Shown: positions 13,599 through 25,690, counted from the first letter of the stretch. The stretch is DNA of 64,000 nt from Aphrophora alni (GCA_963513935.1 OY740777.1:13503092-13567091), one strand, 5' to 3'. Translations and numbers: made by a program. The notes: generated from the letters alone by a model not told the origin.

Positions 13599-13979
13599 AA
13601 AATTAACATACCACGTTTTTAAAACGGACTAAAAAGTATAAAATAATTTTTCATGACCCTTCTACAATTTTGAGGGAGGATTGTTAGTGGCTATGGATAT
13701 ATTTGGACTACTTGGAGAGAAATACAGCAGTAAATAATACAAGTAGACAATTCCGATGAATTCACAGCTAATTTCAGTGAATCGGAAATGAGATTCACTG
13801 CAATTTAATTTATTTACTCCTCCTTAACTATCATAAATTGCCTGCGCCCCACGTTTTTCTCTCCAAATATTCCAAATATATCCATAAACACTAACAATCC
13901 TCCCTCAAAATTGTAGAATGGTCATGAAAAATTATTTTATACTTTTTAGTCCGTTTTAAAAACGTGGTATGTTAATTTT
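13599..13979. mobile_element. MITE with about 124-bp terminal inverted repeats
   Basis: Arms 13599-13722 and 13856-13979 are near-perfect inverted copies, starting AAAATTAACATACCACG and including a stretch with GAGGGAGGATTGTTAGTG. The 130-bp centre holds a second small hairpin (GTGAATC...GATTCAC). There is no coding capacity. The long arms and small centre are those of a foldback-type MITE; the superfamily is not determined because the target duplication is ambiguous in AT-rich flanks. Confidence 0.85.
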
Positions 13980-15079
13980 ATTATTATTATTATTATTTTA
14001 TTTTTTTATTTTTTTATTTATTATTTCCTATTTATTTTTACTGTTCAAGAAATAGCCAAATTATACTCTTATACAAATTTTTTGATAAAAAACTTAGTTA
14101 TAAAAACCCACCAAAGATACATACTCCATAAATTGGATTCCAAACCATACTTATCAACTCTCACTATCAAGTCATTAAGTCTTAATTAATCCAAGCCCGA
14201 CCGTCGTGGCATATGAATGGTCTAATTTACTAGAAGGCTAACAAGTAGCCTGCTAGTCGCCATTAACTAAACACTCTTCTCATTTGATTGGCCACAACTG
14301 ATTTTATAATTCTTGAATTCCAAACGTCCAACATACCTGTCCAATATAAACACATAAATGTTTTTAGTATTTCCAATACAAGGATTCGTTATTATATCTT
14401 TCAAACAATATCGCGACGCGGATAAATTCGATATAGTTATTACTCGTCATAAAAACATCGCCCAGATGGGTTAACAACCGTTTTATTATGTTGGTTAATG
14501 GATGTTCTACGTTGGATTGATGGAATTGAAAGATATATTTGCGATACTCTTATTATTCTATCTGATCCCCTACGCCCTGCATCATTCATTGAAATAATCA
14601 GTTCTCACACTAAAACCAAAGCTTCGAAAATCATTCATCAGAATGATAATCGATTGGATGAATCGGATCAAAAAACATTAATACATCCAATATATAAAAT
14701 TATTCAAAGCGATTTCAGTCATATTTTCTGCTCTTTATTGAAAATTGAGGAAAAATATAATTGTAAAACATATATAAACTGAACTTTTTGGGCACGTCAA
14801 AAGAATGAATTCACGTAAACAAAATGATCACGTATCAAGAAAACAGGAAACCGTAGATTTTGTGGATAAAAGAAGTCCACCGAGGTTTGAAACAGGGCAG
14901 GAAGATATGGAAACATAGAAGGAAAATTGTAAAATTGTAGGATCTAGTTGTGGCAAAACAATTTCGAAGAAGGCTTTTAATAACTGGAGTTGAGGTTCAT
15001 TTGGGTTTTTCCAAATTATTAGTGAATTGTAATTTTTTTCCTTACGATTTTGTACACAGCTTTGGGTTATAAATCTTTC
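13980..15079. other. AT-rich intergenic DNA
   Basis: A (TTA)n/(T)n stretch at 13980-14040 adjoins the MITE. An ATG-initiated frame of 94 codons at 14498-14782 has no recognisable motif. No gene can be supported. Confidence 0.45.
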
Positions 15080-15330
15080 CATAGCACTAAAATTTCCAAA
15101 ATCCAAAATTGACCAAAATCGGACGAAGAGATTTTGCGAAATTTTGGGTTTTTTTATAAAAGGGTGAATTTTTGTTTTTCACTTGAACGGGTAAAGATTC
15201 GATAAGTTTGATTTGGGTTCTTAGAGGCTACACTGAGCAAAATTAGATCAAAATCATTACAACTCATTTTTATTAATCGTAATTTTGAGGGTTTTTTCAA
15301 TCCAAATTTTGAATAATTGAAAAAATTAGA
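15080..15330 (+). repeat. Dispersed repeat F4 copy
   Basis: Shares 'gggttcttagaggctacactgagcaa' type order (split here: 'ttagaggctacactgagc', then 'gatcaaaatcatt') with 31200-31270 and 51790-51850. Noncoding. Confidence 0.5.
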
Positions 15331-15411
15331 AAAACGACGAAAGAAATGGCTGAAATACGTCACAAACATATTCTTTTGAAATCAATGAACAGGCTTGGAA
15401 TGTAGAGCACT

Positions 15412-15612
15412 GCATAGACGACAGTGAAGAGACAACAGACAAATGACAGGTGACAATCGACAGGCGACAGGCGAAAAACGACAGGCAATAGACATCAGAC
15501 GACAAGCGACAGACAACCAGTGATAGGCGACAGCAAACAGGAAAGAGACGACAAACGACAAGCGACAGACAACCAGTGATAGGCGACAGGCGATAGACAC
15601 CAGAAAGACTGA
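15412..15612 (+). repeat. GACAGGC-rich minisatellite
   Basis: Cryptically simple DNA built from GACAGGC/GACAAAC-like heptamers. It includes two near-identical blocks of about 35 bp (15498-15533 and 15556-15591) about 57 bp apart. Open frames on the minus strand here are by-products of the repeat (cysteine-, serine- and leucine-rich). Confidence 0.8.
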
Positions 15613-15639
15613 CAGATGACACAGTAAAATAATTTCAAA

Positions 15640-17490
15640 AACCACTGTTTTAGACTCGAGAACTTCAAAATGAATATATCCCAAAAATATTCGACATAGA
15701 ATTGTTGACCCATCGGATAAAACTGTCTCTAAACATCGTTTATCCGAAAAGTATATAACAAGACTATGTATATTGAAGTAAATGACATAAACAATTTCTT
15801 ATTTATACATCAAACATACACGTGGTGCACTAGTGTTAGAGAGAATCAGTCAAGTTCCCTCCGTTCAGGTTGGTAAACATTGGCTAAAAATAATCCCTTT
15901 AAATAAATCAGCTCCAGCGTGTAAAGCTGTTCTTAATAAATTGTTGACAAAACGAAGCTTCAATCCAGATATTGAAATCGTAGTTTTTCAAAATGATAAT
16001 CAAAGTGTTAAACTTTGAATCTAACCTATTAACTTCTCATACAGTAGATAAGAATAACAATATGTAAGGTTTAATGAGAGATAACTCTTTCTCTCTATTT
16101 CCTGGAGAAATGCCAAGTCAGCCGTTATCGCCAAAAATTTATAACTGTTACTTTTTTCGTTGGATGTGAAAATTTGTGATTTAAATTTGATATTTTTGTA
16201 ATCAATTTGACTTATTCAGTGTATGAAGTATAGTTTGGTTCGCAAAAAAGTAGACATCCGTTTTTTTTTTTATTGTCTTCACGTTTTATGGACTCTGGAA
16301 ACCGAAAATGTTATTTTTTGTAATGTCGTCGTCCCCATTGTCTCTACAAACAGGAAATCAGTCGTAAATTAAAATAAAATATCGAACCGTATCGAAATAC
16401 AGAAGAATCGAATTGAAAATGTCAAAATGGCGGCAATTTAAAATATGTTTGCTCATGGTACCAACCTAATTTATCGAGAAAATACAGTCATCTGTAATAT
16501 CGAAGCCAAGGGTATACTCTATTCGAAATACAAACAAAAGCACGCCACACATGATAAAACATCACTGAACCTAAAAAATTAACGACAAATCCTTCGTGCT
16601 GCTGTTTCTCTATCACAAGCCTCCCCCCCCCACTCAAGTACTTCCTCAAGTGTTGAAATATATTTCCCACGTTTCTATTTCTATCGACGCTCCATAAATC
16701 AAAAAAAAACTACTTGAAAACAGTTGGACATTGTCTATATACAAAACCTCACTCTGTTTAAAATAAAGATTGTGTGGTAGATTCTAGAACGGGGGGTTGG
16801 ATGAAGGGGTATAATTAGTTAGCGACATTAATTGCAGACGCCATTTTGTCCCATGTGTTCAATATCCACCCTCTTGTGCCTGCTGTTGATAATTAGGGAT
16901 TACGCCCCCCTTAAACTCAATTACAACGGGACTGTGTACTGCGAAACCCTTGGAAACGCCAACTCTGAAATTAATAGCCTCCAATAGGGTGGCCTTTTGG
17001 AAATCTTTATCTGGTTAGTTTGTGCGATAATTGCAGCTGAGGGGTGTGTGACTATGGAGGTAGTATTTAAAAATATAAATGTTTATTCAGGTGCCTGTTT
17101 CATAAACTGCTAATATATTTTTTTCATAAGTACAGAAAATTCTGTTTCATAGAGGAATGCTTTACCTGTCTATAATAAAGATAAATACAACTTGTGCATT
17201 ACACTGCTCAGAAAATTATATAAAAGTGTTGGATCGTAAATATTACATTTTAAAAAGAGATATTTCTAATTTTATAAAATTTTTGGTGTAAAAACATCAT
17301 ATTTTGGCATTATAAGGTAAATTCAATCCCACCCCAAAATGTTTTGATTGGGGGGGGGAGACTTAAAATTTTCAAATGAAAAGCCCCATCCAGTAATACC
17401 TCAATTAAAAATCTTATTTTCGAACAGTATAGTACGGCTCAGACGACTGAATTATTCTAAATTTGTTGATGTTGGATGATCATAAAAACG
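15640..17490. other. Mostly unique intergenic DNA
   Basis: No supported gene. The part at about 16790-17050 is noticeably richer in G+C (for example 'gattacgcccccctt', 'ccaatagggtggcc') and could be a conserved noncoding or regulatory segment. The rest is ordinary AT-rich sequence. Confidence 0.4.
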
Positions 17491-17545
17491 GTAGGTTAGG
17501 TTAGGTTAGGTTAGACATGGTTAGGTTAGGTTAGGTTAGGTTAGA
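17491..17545 (+). repeat. Interstitial TTAGG telomere-type tract
   Basis: About ten copies of the pentamer GGTTA in two runs separated by 'gacat'. The G-rich strand is the plus strand. Confidence 0.95.
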
Positions 17546-17654
17546 GCGTATAAGTAAACGTCCTACATCTATAAAAAATACGACATCTCCTTTTTACAAA
17601 TTACACAACTTTGTACCTTCAGGGATTAAATAATTATAATGAGTACAGCTCTGG

Positions 17655-17948
17655 CAAGTCCTTGAAGGAACTCATGCCACGGAAGAGACTATTGCATCGA
17701 AAGGGGCTATTGCTCCGGAAGGAGCTCATGCCCTGGTGTGAGCTATTGCTACGAAAAGAGCTCATGCTCCGACAGGAGCTATTGCTCCGGATGGAGCTCA
17801 TGCTCCGAAAGGAGCTATTGCTCCGGAAGAGCTCATGCCCCGAAAGGGACTATTACTCCGCAAGGAGCTCTTGCCCCAAAGGGGCTATTACTCAAGGATG
17901 AACTCTTGTCCCGAAAGAGGCTATTGCTCCGGTAGGAGCTCTTGTCCC
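17655..17948 (+). repeat. Minisatellite, 18-bp unit
   Basis: About 16 degenerate units of the type GAGCTATTGCTCCGGAAG, often alternating with GAGCTCATGCCCCGAAAG, so a 36-bp higher-order period is visible. Because 18 is a multiple of three, frames stay open and encode LLLRKE-like hexapeptides. Other frames break, which argues against a real coding sequence. Confidence 0.85.
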
Positions 17949-18630
17949 TAAAAATGCTTTTCCGAAATATAACTAATTTCTTCATAGAAAATAACCGCGA
18001 TAACTAGAGGTCGCTATTTTAAACCAATTCAAAATGGCGACAGGTAAAATATTCAAATTTTATTTTAAAATTGTTGCTCTGAAAAAATGGTTTTATATTT
18101 TTTAATTTTTGCTCTGAAGAAAATACATTTTGGGTTTAAATTAAAATGTTATGGTTAACTTATGTAAATTCCTGGTCGAATAAGAGTAGGGTTTTTGATA
18201 TAATAATTTTGTCTCCATGAATTAGATTCTGATTGGATTTTTTTAAATAATTGACAGACCGCCAATTTGGATTGTAGTGAAAGCAGTTATTTTCAATTAA
18301 TCAAGATCTTTATGAGGTTAAACTCGATAGGGTTTACATTTGAAATTTTTGAGTTGCACTCAAAAATCCCATTTTGAGTTTCGATTGAATTTATCTTATA
18401 ATGTCAAAATATGGCGTTTTTACACGAAAATAATTTTTTTTTTTAATTGACGATTTTTATAGAGTTTAAAAGTTACTTAACTGTCCCGTAACTTTTTCGC
18501 AACTTGTAGGGTTTTTTGTCTTTCGAGATATTTCCACTAAAAAATTGCTATGCATTTAATAAATAAAAACCTCAATAAATCTTAAAAATAACCTAATAAA
18601 AGAAAATAGAAAGTTGTGATAAATAAAACA

Positions 18631-18680
18631 GATAACAATATTAATTGTTATCAATATATAATTGATAACAATATTAACCT
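18631..18680. repeat. Nested palindromes
   Basis: GATAACAATATTAATTGTTATC is symmetric around ATTA, and GATAACAATATT recurs about 40 bp on. Small, AT-rich, function unknown. Confidence 0.5.
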
Positions 18681-18839
18681 AATCAACCAACTATGACGTA
18701 AACCGTATCTAATTCATAAGTCCATTAAATGTACATTTATTAGACAGGTAATAGTCCACCTTTTGTTAAAAGTAACCTCACTTTTTAATAAATATTTCAA
18801 ATAGATAAATCAACTCGTTGTATAATTTAGAACAATTTT

Positions 18840-19200
18840 GTACGCGTACAATAACATAATTATGTGAAACAATGGGCAGGGGGGCGTGGAGGGGGAAGAC
18901 CACCCAAGCGGTCACTAATGTTATCATGATTTCTTGTTTCTAATGTAATCGCAACTTGTAACGATAAACCATCTTGATTTCATCGCCGTTGCGTTTCTAC
19001 TGGATTTTGTCTTCTTGTTCTTCTCAGTTATCGTTGCCTTATAGAACGTGTTAATCGACACCATCACGGTGCTTACCCAGCCCCACATAGGCTAATCATG
19101 ATATTCCAAAGTGTTAATAGATCGGAAGGAATCCAGTAGATTTTTTGTGAATATTGTAACTGACTAATCTACTTTTGGACGTCAACGGGGACCGGAAGTA
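18840..19200. other. G+C-richer unique block
   Basis: Contains 'gggcaggggggcgtggag' and about 200 bp of balanced composition around 18960-19100. No open frame longer than a few tens of codons, and no similarity elsewhere in the window. Possible noncoding regulatory DNA. Confidence 0.3.
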
Positions 19201-19540
19201 GATGTGTATATGTTGAAACGTTTACACTCACTTCGCTCGTGTCAGTGTCTCAACCCTGGCGGGCCTTCTAAGCCGAACATATTTGTGAAAGCGCGTCCAT
19301 TCAATACTGAATCTCGAATATCAGATGACCTTGGAAAGTTAGCCCTAAGGGTTCATAACGATTTTGTTATTTGTGATCGTAATGAAGTGGGGTTGTTACC
19401 ATTACATGCACAATTGAAATATGTAAATTTCTATCTAATTTAGTGTGTTACAAGTTGAATAAAAGACAATGAACAATAACTAATCTTCGTATGCTGGGGG
19501 AAGTAAAAAGAAAGAAAACAACTTAAAAGAAAGAACCATA

Positions 19541-20415
19541 GCCCTTGAATACTTTAACATTATCAGGGTCGTAACAGAACAAGAGTTGGCCAAGAAAGAT
19601 TCAATATGAAAAATGAAAGCGAGGGATCTAACCTAATACTACGTGAAAAAATCGTTGATCAGATTATTGTAACTTATTTGAATCAAAATACGTCCTAAGC
19701 TAACCTAACCTAACCTAATCTAACCTAATCTAACCTAACCTAACCTAATCTAACCTAACCTAACCTAACCTAACCTAATCTAACCCAACCTATCCTAACC
19801 TAACCTAACCTAACCTAACCTAACCTAACCTAACAGTATCAGGGTCGGAACAGAACAAGAGTTGGTCAAGAAAGATTCAATATGAAAAATGAAAGAGAGG
19901 GATCTAACCTAATACTACGTGAAAAAATCGTTGATCAGATTATTGTATTTGAATCAAAATACGTCCTAAGCTAACCTAACCTAACCTAATCTAACCTAAC
20001 CTAACCTAACCTAACCTAATCTAACCTAACCTAACCTAACCTAACCTAATCTAACCTAACCTAACCTAACCTAACCTAATCTAACCCAACCTAACCTAAC
20101 CTAACCTAACCTAACAGTATCAGGGTCGGAACAGAACAAGAGTTGGTCAAGAAAGATTCAATATGAAAAATGAAAGAGAGGGATCTAACCTAATACTACG
20201 TGAAAAAGCGTTGATCAGATTATTGTATTTGAATCAAAATACGTCCTAAGCTAACCTAACCTAACCTAATCTAACCTAACCTAACCTATCCTAATCTAAC
20301 CCAACCTATCCTAACCTATCCTAACCTAACCTAACCTAACCTAACCTAACCTAACCTAACCTAATCTAACCTAATCTAACCCAACCTATCCTAACCTAAC
20401 CTAACCTAACCTAAG
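19541..20415 (+). repeat. Composite array: F1 fragment alternating with CCTAA blocks
   Basis: Three units each start with an F1 fragment of about 140 bp ('tatcagggtcgg', 'ttggtcaagaaagattc', 'gagagggatctaacctaata', 'aatacgtcctaag') at 19561, 19837 and 20118. Each is followed by a long block of CCTAA pentamers with scattered CCTAATCT and CCTATC variants. Unit spacing is about 276 and 281 bp. The first unit has an extra 'aactta' and a longer F1 start, so the amplification probably began from an F1 copy next to a telomere-type tract. Confidence 0.9.
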
Positions 20416-20639
20416 CTTACATTCTTTATAAAATTCTACGTGTATCTCGCGCTCAAGTTATTTAATAGGCCTATGCTACTTAGAAATTTAAACTGAAAAT
20501 GTTTTCAAGAGAAACTTAGGCTACATAAGTTTATGTAGGCTATAGTTAAAAAAATAAACACTTTATTTGCGGACCGAATTAAAAATAAATTGTGATTATA
20601 CTTATGTTATCAGTGTTAAAATTTTCAGCCGCCGTATTG

Positions 20640-21362
20640 GATTTGAGTCAATTTTGGTAACAGTAGACCTAAACATATCCGACTTTTTTTTAATAAATAA
20701 TTTATATCTCCAGAACGTTTTAACCGATTGAGTTGAAATTTTACCCGGTAGTCATCAATGTAAAGACATAGTTTGAAACAAATTATCAACCTGTTCATAT
20801 AAAAAAGGGCGGACATTTTTGTTTAATTAAATTAACTGTTTTTGAGCTGTTTCATTTAAAATAATTACAATAATATATTTATAAGAAATTACCTCGTGTC
20901 CATCCAACAATCCTCTGAAGTAATCGTAGATTACTGGTTTCGGTAGTCTAGGCCGCCGTCTTCAGATCTACTCAAATTAAGTCTTAAACGCAATGATTAT
21001 ACACTTTGGGGTCGATAAAAAGCGTAATTGATTTTCCTTGTCATGACGAATAAACACATATGCAACATCACACAAACACACTTCCAACTGTTTAAATTAG
21101 CCGCCATTTTGAAACGGATTATTGAAACGAATCAATTATTTTTTCGAAATTTGTCTTTACATAGATGACTACCGTGTAAAATTTCAACTCAATCGGTTAA
21201 GCTGTTTTAGAGATATAAAATATTTAGTAAAAAACAAAATGGTGGGTATCTGGTAAGAGAAACGTTTACGAACATATGTTTATAGGAACTTTTTTCTTTA
21301 TTTTGACTCATATAACTACCCACTGAATTATCTCAGCTCATTATAGAAACACTTTGTATTTT
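20640..21362. mobile_element. Long-inverted-repeat element related to F2
   Basis: The segment 20700-20790 ('ttaaccgattgagttgaaat', 'ggtagtcatc', 'tgtaaagacat') is repeated in inverse orientation at about 21150-21230. The right part ('atatgtttataggaac', 'tttattttgactc', 'agaaacactttgta') matches the F2 right end seen at 3418 and 44688. The left terminus is not recognisable, so the left limit is approximate. Confidence 0.5.
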
Positions 21363-21439
21363 TACTACTCCGAACTAAAAACACTGTGCTGTTTTGACTA
21401 CTTGTGTGAATAAATACTATGGTCTTTCTTAATAAATAA

Positions 21440-21585
21440 AAAATTGGCGGGTAAATTAGTATGCTATCATTACCTTGAAACACAAAAAAAAATAGTATAC
21501 AAACACTATTTCGTTTGATTTTCTTATTTTTATTTCTACAAATCTGCCCTCGAAAAAGTGTCGTGTAATTTTGAATCGCCCTGTA
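21440..21585 (+). repeat. Family F3 right end
   Basis: Ends 'aattttgaatcgccctgta', preceded by the 'ttatttttatttctac' and 'gtgtcgtg' phrases seen in the other F3 ends. Confidence 0.5.
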
Positions 21586-22019
21586 TTAAATAAAAAACTT
21601 TCATTACAGTTTATATCACTTATCGACGACCTAATGAGTTGTTATAGTGATCAGTAAAATAGTTTTATTTAGTCTACTACCTACGTTACTTCATCAACTG
21701 TTATAAATTTATTAGGATAATTCGCAAACATTTTTTTCAAAACTAATGCGCAGATCGTCTGCGCAGATCCAGCTGGTAATTAAAAAACAATTAAATTCCA
21801 AACTAGTCGTATTAATTTTATTATAAACTTTTAATACGACATAAGTGAGGCGGAACAAAAGTTACGCTACTTTTATCCTCATAAAAAATGTTTCCATTAA
21901 GTTTAAATCAAACCAACAGAATCCGTCCTTCTGGGGCAATAAACGTCAATCCAATACAGTAATGAATTAAATTAAACGTTAATTAGACGTGCATGTATCC
22001 ACAATGTTTACGCACCCTA

Positions 22020-22116
22020 GCGGTCTAATGATAAACTAAAAGGCAACATGGCGGATGGATCGATTGAGTCACGTGATCAGGGCGTCGCCCGTTACACGTT
22101 CAATACAGGGCTTTAA
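22020..22116 (+). promoter_or_regulatory. Promoter-like G+C-rich patch with ATG in strong context
   Basis: A compact patch unlike the AT-rich flanks holds GGCAACATGGCGG (an ATG inside a YY1-like AACATGGCGG site) and GAGTCACGTGATC, an E-box palindrome. The ATG at 22048 opens 22 codons (MADGSIESRDQGVARYTF...) before a stop at 22114. It could be a first exon that continues by splicing, or simply a regulatory patch. No partner exon was identified. Confidence 0.2.
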
Positions 22117-22814
22117 TCAGCTAAAAATTCTTTTTGTGTAGGGGTGAAAAGGGTGGGTGGTGAAACTTTTTTGAAAATACTATTTTATGATCGACTTTCT
22201 ATTGTCGATTTGATTTATGGTTGGAGGAGTTTATCTTGTAGATTTTATTTGTTTAGAAAATATAAGACTGGATTTTAAGAATATGTGGTTCTTGAAAAAA
22301 AAAAATCTACGAGGACTTAAATCATCAACGGTTCAACCTATTTTGTGCAAGTTTTTACTTTCTCACATATAAGTATTGTAGAGGATATTAATTGATGGGT
22401 AAAAAGCAGTTGTGTTTTAATTAATGTCCCTCTGTTAATCTACTTCGGTATAGTATAGCATATAGATTTCTCTCTGTTTTTTTCTTACAATACAAACACA
22501 CAAAAATATAGAATGTTTTCAAAACTGTCCACACCAATTTTGACCAATTTTTCTAAAACTTCCGAAAATACCTATTCAGGAGTATAAGTAAAAATAATAT
22601 TTAAAACAGGCCGTGGATTTTTAATCAATTACGTAACTTCACAAAATCTGCTCTACCGATTTCATTGAAATTTTGATTAACCAAAACTCCAATGTCCATA
22701 ATGTCGAAGATGGCAGCCCCGTCAACAGGATCGGGAGAGGTGGGCTAATAACCTGCTTCTCCAAAATACCTTATTGGTGGGAAAATGACCTGTTTCTCCT
22801 TAAAATACCTTATT

Positions 22815-22985
22815 ACAGAAACTGAAAGAAGAGCAAACCGGAATGGATCAATGGATATGACTTTTGGCATGAAACATAGGACGAGACTTGGATTTTGAAG
22901 CAAAAGAGGTTAATAAGACTTGGAGAGAAGTGAAGGCACTTGCTGGAGTTAGTGACAGATGGAGAGCTCTTCTGGACGCCCTATG
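22815..22985 (+). pseudogene. Non-LTR retrotransposon ORF2 C-terminal relic
   Basis: One frame reads EAKEVNKTWREVKALAGVSDRWRALLDAL followed by a stop at 22983. This is the pattern 'W.E...A.DR..WR..V.AL' that closes ORF2 of several insect non-LTR elements. It is short, with no upstream polymerase motif. A chance match is possible but the order of W, R and AL residues is characteristic. Confidence 0.45.
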
Positions 22986-23179
22986 ATCCAATAGGAGATA
23001 AAAGGAAATAAGTCAAGTCAAGTAAGTCAATGTCCAAAATGGAAATTAAAAAAAAAATGGTTTGGAAATAATTGACAAAAGAGAAAATAAAATTATTAAT
23101 GGAAAACTTAGTAAAATTTATTTTTTCTCCAACATAACCTCTAGGTATAAGAGATATTTTTGTAAATTCTGTGATGAAC

Positions 23180-24241
23180 ACTAATTATGTTTTTTTGAAT
23201 GGGTGTGTGAAAACGTAAGTCCAATCTTTTGCACAGTTTATGTTATTTGCCTATTTGTCGCTAAATATATGTAGTTATCAACAAAAAAACTAAACACACA
23301 ATATCTTGATAATTGTCTACAACATCCAAGATTAATTAAAACCAATGTATTATCGAATTTGGCTACGATTGTTAGCCTAATAATAGACTAATAATGTAAT
23401 CGAATGCACAGAAATGTACCAAAAATGAGTTGTTTCCATTAACAGTTTCAAAATGATAACTGATGTTAAAATAATTTTTTCCGTAAACTTGGTAAAATTA
23501 CAAATTTCAAACTAATTTGTAGACAGTTAATTTTTGATATTTTTTATTTATTAATAAATTTATCAACTTGTGGAAAAAATTTATAATTATTTAAATTAGT
23601 ATTATATCACTATTTTGAATGTTTTAAGAGAAACATTTAAATTTTTTGTGTCTTTCTGGTCAATGATTTATAATAATATTATTATTAACAATTATCAATA
23701 GCCTATTCCATAATATTTTAGTTTAGGCTAATCTTGGAATTGTAGACAATTAAATTATGTTTAGAAAATTAAGTTATCTTTAACTAAAAAATAATGTTTA
23801 CCCTATATCAATTTGTTTTTCGTAAAACTGGGAAAAGGTTTTCTTTCTAGTAAATATTTTGTAATGTTAATGGTTTTCCAGAAATTCAATATTAAACATT
23901 TTAAACGTCCACCATTTTGAAAATATAACACGTAAAGTCTTGGTTTTCTAATGTGCCGGTAAAAGGTTAGGTTAGGTTAATCGCCATTTATAAAATTTAC
24001 GAAATAAAGTCTTGGTTTTCTAGTGTGCTGGTAAAAGGTTACATAAATAATGCATGTAACCTGCCTACCAAATATTTATTTAATATCTTATCTCCTTCCA
24101 AAAAAACATAAAAAACTCAAAAAACAGATGGAAAACGAAGTGTTTCAGGACCTATGTTTGGGCTACGTAAACTTTGTTTCTTCTTTTTAACTCTAGAAAC
24201 ACCTTCCGTAATATTCGCGTGCAATTTTGAATGACCCTGTA
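23180..24241 (-). mobile_element. Family F3 element copy with internal duplication
   Basis: The right boundary 'aattttgaatgaccctgta' at 24241 is an F3 terminus. On the complementary strand the order of phrases ('gtttctagagttaaaaag', 'aaaccaagacttta', 'tttcaaaatgg') matches the F3 copy split between 31590 and 35469. About 65 bp ('taaagtcttggttttcta', 'ggtaaaaggtt') is duplicated in tandem at 23935-24040, with GGTTAGGTTAGGTTA at the junction. The left end is not resolved. Confidence 0.55.
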
Positions 24242-24889
24242 TACTATATGTTTAACTTGAATGCCGTCTAAAATTCAAATTCAATTAAACTTGAAGACTT
24301 GTTTTTACACAAGTATTGGAATTTAGGGGTAGAGTATGTCTTTTTTTAGGTTTAAAAAAGATTTTTTATGAAATTTTGAAAAAAAAAATAATAATAAAAG
24401 ACCCTTGTACAGAAAGTTTTAGTAGTGAGAAAAACCATAATCTATTTATTACAAAAAAAAGTACATACTCGTTTGAGACCCATGATTTTTTTTTCATTAT
24501 TTATTGTTTATTTAGTTCTTTATAGTCCAAAACGAAAAATATTTTACCATTTTTTAGTCATATTTCTTAAATTTTGTTCATTTTTTAACCCTAATTTTTA
24601 TAGTTATGTTACTGTACATAAGATCAAAAATTTCGATTTTCTCAAAATCCGCTCTAACGATTTTGATCAAATATTCAAGTTATCAATAACGTCCAAAACC
24701 GCATTGATTAGATCATGGGTTTAATTTCAGACCAGAAAACTTCAAAATTGTAATTTCACGAATTCTATACAAAAAAGTCCACCAAAAATTATTTACGCTA
24801 AGGATTTTTTTACGGCAAAAAGGAAACAAATTATTCAGGGACAACGTTCATGGTACATTTTCACTTTTTGATTAACAACTACCATAATG

Positions 24890-25425
24890 TCATTTTTTAT
24901 GACGATTGGTTGCTGTATTTCTGATCGGTATTGTTGCTTTATATCCTCTTTGGTTTTATTTTATATATTTTTCTTAGAGAATCTAATTTTCTTCAATAAT
25001 TAACTTTGTTTTTAATTTATTAAACAAAATTTGGGCTATTCCTAAAGGGGAGCCGGGTGTTTTTCTTTGTTTTTTTCTCTTCCAGAGTAGGGCCTAATGT
25101 GGAGTTTTCTTTGAACTATATTATATTTTCTAGTAAATAATTGTTTAAACTTTTAGTTTAGATAAGCAAATGTTATAGTTATAAGCTATGTATATTAGTT
25201 TTATGTATATGTGTGTAAGTATGATTGGGAGTAAGTGTATATATTTAAGAATATGGTACAGGTCAATGTACACTTTATGTCTATTGTAGTTTTTTTTTTT
25301 TTTTTATTCTTTCTTTTTTTTCCTTCTTACTGATTAGTCTACTATTGTATAAAATAGCTGTAATAGATGTGTTAATATTTTGTATATGTATTGTTTCTGG
25401 AGGGAAATAAATTTTAAAAAATAAA
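24890..25425 (+). other. Possible retrotransposon 3' untranslated tail
   Basis: A T- and G-rich stretch without open frames ends 'tgtttctggagggaaataaa', followed by an A-rich tail 'ttttaaaaaataaa'. AATAAA directly before an A-rich end is usual for the 3' end of insect non-LTR elements. No polymerase frame joins it, so this stays tentative; a poly(T) block at 25291-25307 interrupts it. Confidence 0.3.
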
Positions 25426-25542
25426 TTTTCAAAAAATGTATTAATAAAATTAGGCCTATATTTTGTGTCATATAAAATGGTGATAGGAAAATAAAAAATA
25501 CATTTCTGTATTTAGATTAAATAAAGTGAGGAAAACTACAGT

Positions 25543-25690
25543 AAGTACGGGCTTGGCAATCCCGAGTTACCTAACTGTTTCTACACCTTTTCTACGTTTA
25601 GTCTTGGGATATATCACTCTTTCATATTTCTTGTCAGTTCTCTCCGAATCAACTCTTGTTCTCTTGTTCTTTGAAAATATTAGAATAAAC
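25543..25690 (-). repeat. Family F1 end, truncated solo copy
   Basis: Starts 'agtacgggcttggcaatccc', then 'tctacgtttagtcttggg', 'ttctctccgaatcaactcttg' and 'attagaataaacg'. The outer part with the 'gttttcgcctttaaa' terminus is missing. Confidence 0.55.

Noticed and set aside
14498..14782. 94-codon ATG-started frame on the plus strand
   Set aside because: Contrasts a little with its flanks, but no motif, splice signal or repeat partner supports it; a length of this order can occur by chance.
15326..15713. Three overlapping Cys/Leu/Ser-rich minus-strand frames
   Set aside because: Caused by the GACAGGC minisatellite.
17611..17935. Overlapping Leu/Arg/Glu- and Ser/Cys-rich frames
   Set aside because: By-products of the 18-bp minisatellite; more than one frame is open for the same reason.
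19204..19443. 79-codon plus-strand frame of balanced composition
   Set aside because: Reads without known motifs. It could be an exon fragment, but no splice site or homology is visible, so it is not annotated.
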